From: Saccharothrix sp. S26
Lineage (GTDB): Bacteria; Actinomycetota; Actinomycetes; Mycobacteriales; Pseudonocardiaceae
Reading direction: 5' to 3'
NCBI RefSeq assembly: GCF_021390395.1
Contig: NZ_JAJUWT010000002.1
Location: forward strand, 372,001-436,000
DNA length: 64,000 nt
A program made the translations under genes and the position numbers. Under the pieces are notes generated by a model. It saw only the letters and a list, made by a program, of their open reading frames with translations. It had not been told where the DNA came from and ran no database searches. This document shows positions 61,347 through 64,000 of this stretch, one piece after another (position 1 is the first letter of the stretch; each line of letters starts with the position of its first letter).

Positions 61347-61814
61347 ATGCCGCTGAACTCGTACCGCTTCCGCAGCGTCTGGTCGGTGGACACCACGCCC
61401 GAGAGGGCGTTCGAGGTGCTCGCCGATCTGGGCAGCTACCCGAGCTGGTGGCGTGAGGTGCGCCATGCCCGTCAGGTCGCCGAGGACGCGGCTGAGCTGC
61501 GGTGTCGGTCGGTGTTGCCCTACGACCTCGTGTTCCAGGCGCACCACAACGCCCGTGAGCCGGAGGCGGGGTTGCTGCGTGCCGACCTGGTCGGCGACCT
61601 CGACGGGACGGTGAGCTGGCGCGTCTTCGGCGAGGGCAGCCGGTCGCGGTTGGTGTATGAGCAGGAAGTGGTGGTGCGCAAGCCGTTGTTGCGCCGCCTC
61701 GCCCTGCCCGCCCGGCCGTTGTTGAAGGCCAACCACGAGCTGATGATGCGCAGCGGGCAGCGGGGGCTGCGCACCTACCTCGCCGGGTTCGAGGCGGCGC
61801 TGGGCAACGGCTAG
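61347..61814 (+). CDS. SRPBCC family protein
   Basis: A 155-residue START-like protein: YRFRSVWSVDTTPERAFEVL, LGSYPSWWREVRHARQV, SRLVYEQEVVVRKPLLRRLA and a C-terminal helix ELMMRSGQRGLRTYLAGFE. It matches the polyketide-cyclase-like group in actinobacteria; the ligand is unknown. ATG 61347 was chosen as the last start before the first strand. Confidence 0.85.
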   Translation: MPLNSYRFRSVWSVDTTPERAFEVLADLGSYPSWWREVRHARQVAEDAAELRCRSVLPYDLVFQAHHNAREPEAGLLRADLVGDLDGTVSWRVFGEGSRSRLVYEQEVVVRKPLLRRLALPARPLLKANHELMMRSGQRGLRTYLAGFEAALGNG

Positions 61815-61880
61815 AGGGCCCTGGGGCCAGGTTTCGCGGGGACCAGGTCTCGCGGGGACCAGGACTCGCGGGTACCGACC
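61815..61880. repeat. Short GGGACCAGG tandem repeat
   Basis: Three degenerate units of about 17 bases, each containing CCAGG and TCGCGGG, follow the SRPBCC stop codon directly. Confidence 0.6.
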
Positions 61881-61904
61881 AGGTCCAGCGGCTGGGTCCA
61901 GGGG

Positions 61905-62495
61905 CTAGGTGAAGTGCCGCACCAACCGGGCCAGTTGTTCGGCGTAGTGCTCGGCGAACTCGTCGGTGTCGGGATCCTGGCCGGTGATCCGGTGCGCCAT
62001 CCGCGGCATGAAGAGGGTGGCGCTCGCTGCTGCGGTCAGGGCCAGGAGCAGGCACGCCGGGTCCAGGTCGGGTGGGATCTCGCCGGCTTCCTGCCGGGCC
62101 CGCAGTGCTTCGACCTGGGCCCGCAGGAAGTCCGCGTCACCCTCGTCCGGCATGTCGTCGCCGGACACGTTCTGCCACACCATCAGCCGCGCCCAGTCGC
62201 GCTGCTCCCGGGTGGACCGCACGAACCCGCGCACGACCTCGGCCAGCGGACCCTCGGTGAGCTGACCGCCCTGCTGCCGCCAGCGGCCCGACAGTTCGCG
62301 GTAGAGGCCCTCTTTGCCGCCGAAGTAGTACGAGATCAGTTGCTTGTTCACGCCCGCGCGGTCGGCGATGGCGCTCACCCGGGCCGCGGCGTAGCCCTTG
62401 GCGGCGAACTCGGCCGTCGCCGCTTCCAGGATGCGGGCCTTGGTGCGCTCGGGGTCGCGCTTGCGTTCGGTGGCGTCGGGGGAGCGGCGGGGCAC
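61905..62495 (-). CDS. TetR family transcriptional regulator
   Basis: A 196-residue TetR protein with the helix-turn-helix AARVSAIADRAGVNKQLISYYFG followed by GKEGLYRELSGR. The C-terminal half resembles the TetR_C domains of AcrR-like repressors. GTG 62495 starts divergently from the FAD monooxygenase gene. Two 18-bp direct repeats in the gap are likely its operators, repressing both genes. Confidence 0.93.
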   Translation of the reverse strand: MPRRSPDATERKRDPERTKARILEAATAEFAAKGYAAARVSAIADRAGVNKQLISYYFGGKEGLYRELSGRWRQQGGQLTEGPLAEVVRGFVRSTREQRDWARLMVWQNVSGDDMPDEGDADFLRAQVEALRARQEAGEIPPDLDPACLLLALTAAASATLFMPRMAHRITGQDPDTDEFAEHYAEQLARLVRHFT

Positions 62496-62522
62496 GCGGT
62501 CAACCCTAGCCCGTCGACACGT

Positions 62523-62561
62523 ATCACCCGCACGGTTGACTTAATCATCCGCACGGTTGAT
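62523..62561. promoter_or_regulatory. Duplicated 18-bp operator
   Basis: ATCACCCGCACGGTTGAC (62523-62540) and ATCATCCGCACGGTTGAT (62544-62561) are direct repeats with a 21-base period, about two helical turns. Each has partial dyad symmetry (ATCA...TGAT). They cover the -35/-10 of the monooxygenase promoter. The divergent TetR is the likely binder. Confidence 0.8.
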
Positions 62562-62563
62562 AG
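62536..62563 (+). promoter_or_regulatory. Monooxygenase promoter
   Basis: TTGACT (62536-62541), a 16-base spacer and TGATAG (62558-62563) predict a start near the ATG at 62572, that is, a leaderless message. Both hexamers lie inside the operator repeats. Confidence 0.6.
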
Positions 62564-62571
62564 TGGTCGGC

Positions 62572-63750
62572 ATGAGTCTTCACGTGGCGGTCGTAGGTGG
62601 CGGTGTGGGCGGGTTGTGCCTGGCCCAGGGGTTGGTCCGGAACGGGGTCAGTGTGTCGGTGCACGAGCGGGACGCGACGCCGACCGACCGGTTGCAGGGG
62701 TACCGGCTGCACATCAGCCCGGTCGGCGCGCGCGCCCTGCACGAGTGCCTGCCGCCGGAGCTGTGGGAGCGGTTCGTCGCCACCACGGGACGCGGCGGCA
62801 GCGGCTTCGGCTTCGTCGACGAGCGGCTGCGCCGGCTGCTCACCGTCGAGAACCCGGCCGACGTCCCCGCCCGCGCCCACCACTCGGTCAGCCGGATCAC
62901 GCTGCGGGACATCCTGCTGACCGGCTTGGACGACGTGGTGGAGTTCGGCAGGCGGTTCACCCGCTACGAGCACGAGGACGGCCGCGTCACGGTCCACTTC
63001 GCCGACGGCACGAGCACCCGCTGCGACGTGCTGGTCGGCGCGGACGGCGCGAACTCGGCGGTGCGCGCCCAGTACCTGCCGCACGCGCGGCGCGTCGACA
63101 CCGGCATCACAGCGATCGCGGGCAAGCTGCCGTTGACCCCGGCCACGCGCGCCTGGCTGCCGCCGGAACTGGTCGCGCACGCCCACTCGGTGGTCCCGCG
63201 CGCCGCCGCGGGGATGTTCCTCGCGCCCCACGAGCTGGCCGAGGACGGCTACCTGATGTGGGCCTACGCGGCGGACGGCCTGGTGACGCCGCCGGACCGG
63301 CCGCTGCGCGACGTGGTGGCCGACGCGATCGCCGGCTGGCACCCCGACCTGGTCCGGGTCGTGCGCGAGTCACCGCACGACTCGGTGTCGCACTGGCCGA
63401 TCCGCACGTCCGTGCCGGTGGACCCGTGGCCGACGACGGCCGTGACGCTGCTCGGCGACGCGATCCACAGCATGACGCCGATGCGCGGGATCGGCGCGAA
63501 CACCGCCCTGAGGGACGCCATGACGTTGTCGCGCAACCTGGTCGAGCGGGAGCCGTTGGACGCGATCGCGGACTACGAGCGGCGCATGCGGGAGTACGGG
63601 TTCGCCGCGGTGACGGCGTCGTTGCGCAGCGCCCGGCAGTTCGTGTCGGGCAACGCGGTCGGCCGGGTGGCGTTCAAGTCGGTGCTGCGGCTGTTCGAGG
63701 CCGTCCCGCCGCTCAAGCGCGCCGCGTTCCGCGACCACGGCGTCGACTGA
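62572..63750 (+). CDS. FAD-dependent monooxygenase (PHBH/TetX-like)
   Basis: A 392-residue group A flavoprotein monooxygenase: the FAD dinucleotide motif VAVVGGGVGGLCLAQGL at the start, the DG motif VLVGADGANSAVRAQYL near residue 155 and the GD motif VTLLGDAIHSMTPMRGIGAN near residue 300. No N-terminal transit sequence is present. It hydroxylates aromatic or antibiotic-like substrates; regulation by a TetR protein suggests a xenobiotic or antibiotic inducer, an inference. No separate reductase gene is adjacent. Confidence 0.94.
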   Translation: MSLHVAVVGGGVGGLCLAQGLVRNGVSVSVHERDATPTDRLQGYRLHISPVGARALHECLPPELWERFVATTGRGGSGFGFVDERLRRLLTVENPADVPARAHHSVSRITLRDILLTGLDDVVEFGRRFTRYEHEDGRVTVHFADGTSTRCDVLVGADGANSAVRAQYLPHARRVDTGITAIAGKLPLTPATRAWLPPELVAHAHSVVPRAAAGMFLAPHELAEDGYLMWAYAADGLVTPPDRPLRDVVADAIAGWHPDLVRVVRESPHDSVSHWPIRTSVPVDPWPTTAVTLLGDAIHSMTPMRGIGANTALRDAMTLSRNLVEREPLDAIADYERRMREYGFAAVTASLRSARQFVSGNAVGRVAFKSVLRLFEAVPPLKRAAFRDHGVD

Positions 63751-63769
63751 CCAAGGCGTAGACCGACCG

Positions 63770-63801
63770 GGCGGGTGCCCCGCGACCGAGGGGCACCCGC
63801 C
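63770..63801. terminator. Bidirectional terminator
   Basis: GGCGGGTGCCCC (63770-63781) and GGGGCACCCGCC (63790-63801) form a perfect 12-bp stem with an 8-base loop between the convergent monooxygenase and gluconate permease genes. Confidence 0.85.
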
Positions 63802-63809
63802 TGCCCGCC

Positions 63810-64000
63810 CTACACCACCAGGCTGAGCAGCGCGGCCACGGCGAAGCCGACCACGGACAGGATGGTCTCCAGCACGGTCCACGTCTGGAGCGTTTCCTTG
63901 ACCGACAGGCCGAAGTAGCGCGACACGATCCAGAACCCGCCGTCGTTGACGTGGGAGGCGATGATCGAGCCGGCGGCGATGGCCATGACGATCAGCGCGA
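63810..64000 (-). CDS. GntP family gluconate:H+ symporter, C-terminal end only
   Basis: The 5' part lies beyond the window. The last 63 codons on the minus strand read HVNDGGFWIVSRYFGLSV, KETLQTWTVLETILSVVGF and end in a hydrophobic helix (AVAALLSLVV). This is the highly characteristic C-terminus of GntP/GntT-type gluconate permeases, including the HVND-GFW signature. It would import gluconate or a related sugar acid. Confidence 0.9.
   Translation of the reverse strand, partial: ALIVMAIAAGSIIASHVNDGGFWIVSRYFGLSVKETLQTWTVLETILSVVGFAVAALLSLVV

Overview
The window is high-GC actinomycete chromosome, most likely Pseudonocardiaceae (Saccharothrix, Actinosynnema or Lentzea type). The pointers are strong G/C third-position bias almost throughout, frequent GTG starts, short GTGA or ATGA overlaps, many genes with no Shine-Dalgarno sequence but a -10-like hexamer next to the start, a CGAAC-N4-GTTCG LexA box, a mycothiol-type maleylpyruvate isomerase-family protein, and the housekeeping set rpsA, coaE, uvrB, terC and uvrA. 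No rRNA, tRNA, CRISPR array or recognisable transposase was seen.

Layout. 1-4.6 kb: 5'-truncated alpha/beta hydrolase; a divergent CcdC-like membrane protein/TetR pair sharing an operator; a Gfo/Idh/MocA oxidoreductase behind a LacI-type operator; a P-loop kinase and a Rossmann protein. 4.6-7.8 kb: an apparently autoregulated operon (ATPase-like protein with a degenerate Walker A, YhgE/Pip membrane protein, TetR) behind a perfect 24-bp palindrome. 7.8-24.7 kb: core segment with GNAT, methyltransferase, rpsA, a lipoprotein, coaE-GrpB, two DUF402 proteins, a DUF5685-type protein with a cysteine-rich tail, uvrB, a TerB-like protein, MmcQ/YjbR, an ABC exporter whose ATPase is fused to an extracellular hydrolase, and a TerC protein behind a yybP-ykoY manganese riboswitch. 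24.7-32.7 kb: S9 peptidase, Crp-type regulator next to a nucleotide-cyclase-like protein, GNAT, a RES/Xre-type toxin-antitoxin pair, a type VII secretion-associated remnant (YezG-like immunity protein, EspC-like protein, YbaB-like protein) and an FKBP isomerase.

32.7-52.2 kb: beta-propeller secreted protein, EI24 protein, small enzymes, a DinB2-like polymerase, several regulator/target pairs (HxlR/SDR, LysR/DJ-1, ArsR/SRPBCC), a secreted trypsin-like protease, ADP-ribosylglycohydrolase, aminotransferase, a DesK/DesR-like two-component system, two related membrane-anchored coiled-coil proteins, RNase H, a methyltransferase and a macrodomain protein. 52.2-55.5 kb: accessory patch with a small secreted cysteine protein, then a low-GC insert carrying a TGA-interrupted predicted PD-(D/E)xK nuclease, bounded by a degenerate ~290-bp direct repeat that duplicates the 3' end and terminator region of the neighbouring metallo-beta-lactamase-fold gene. 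55.6-64 kb: acyltransferase, maleylpyruvate-isomerase-like protein, uvrA behind an SOS box, a 16-bp-unit tandem repeat tract, an SRPBCC protein, a TetR/FAD-monooxygenase pair with duplicated operators, and the 3' end of a gluconate permease.

Most functional links are local regulator/target pairs. The broader themes are DNA repair (UvrA, UvrB, DinB), metal homeostasis (TerC riboswitch) and ADP-ribose/NAD metabolism (RES toxin, macrodomain, ADP-ribosylglycohydrolase). The most unusual items are the hydrolase-ABC fusion, the direct-repeat-bounded nuclease pseudogene, the ribonucleotide-permissive-type DinB, the cysteine-rich DUF5685 tail and the Crp/cyclase pair.
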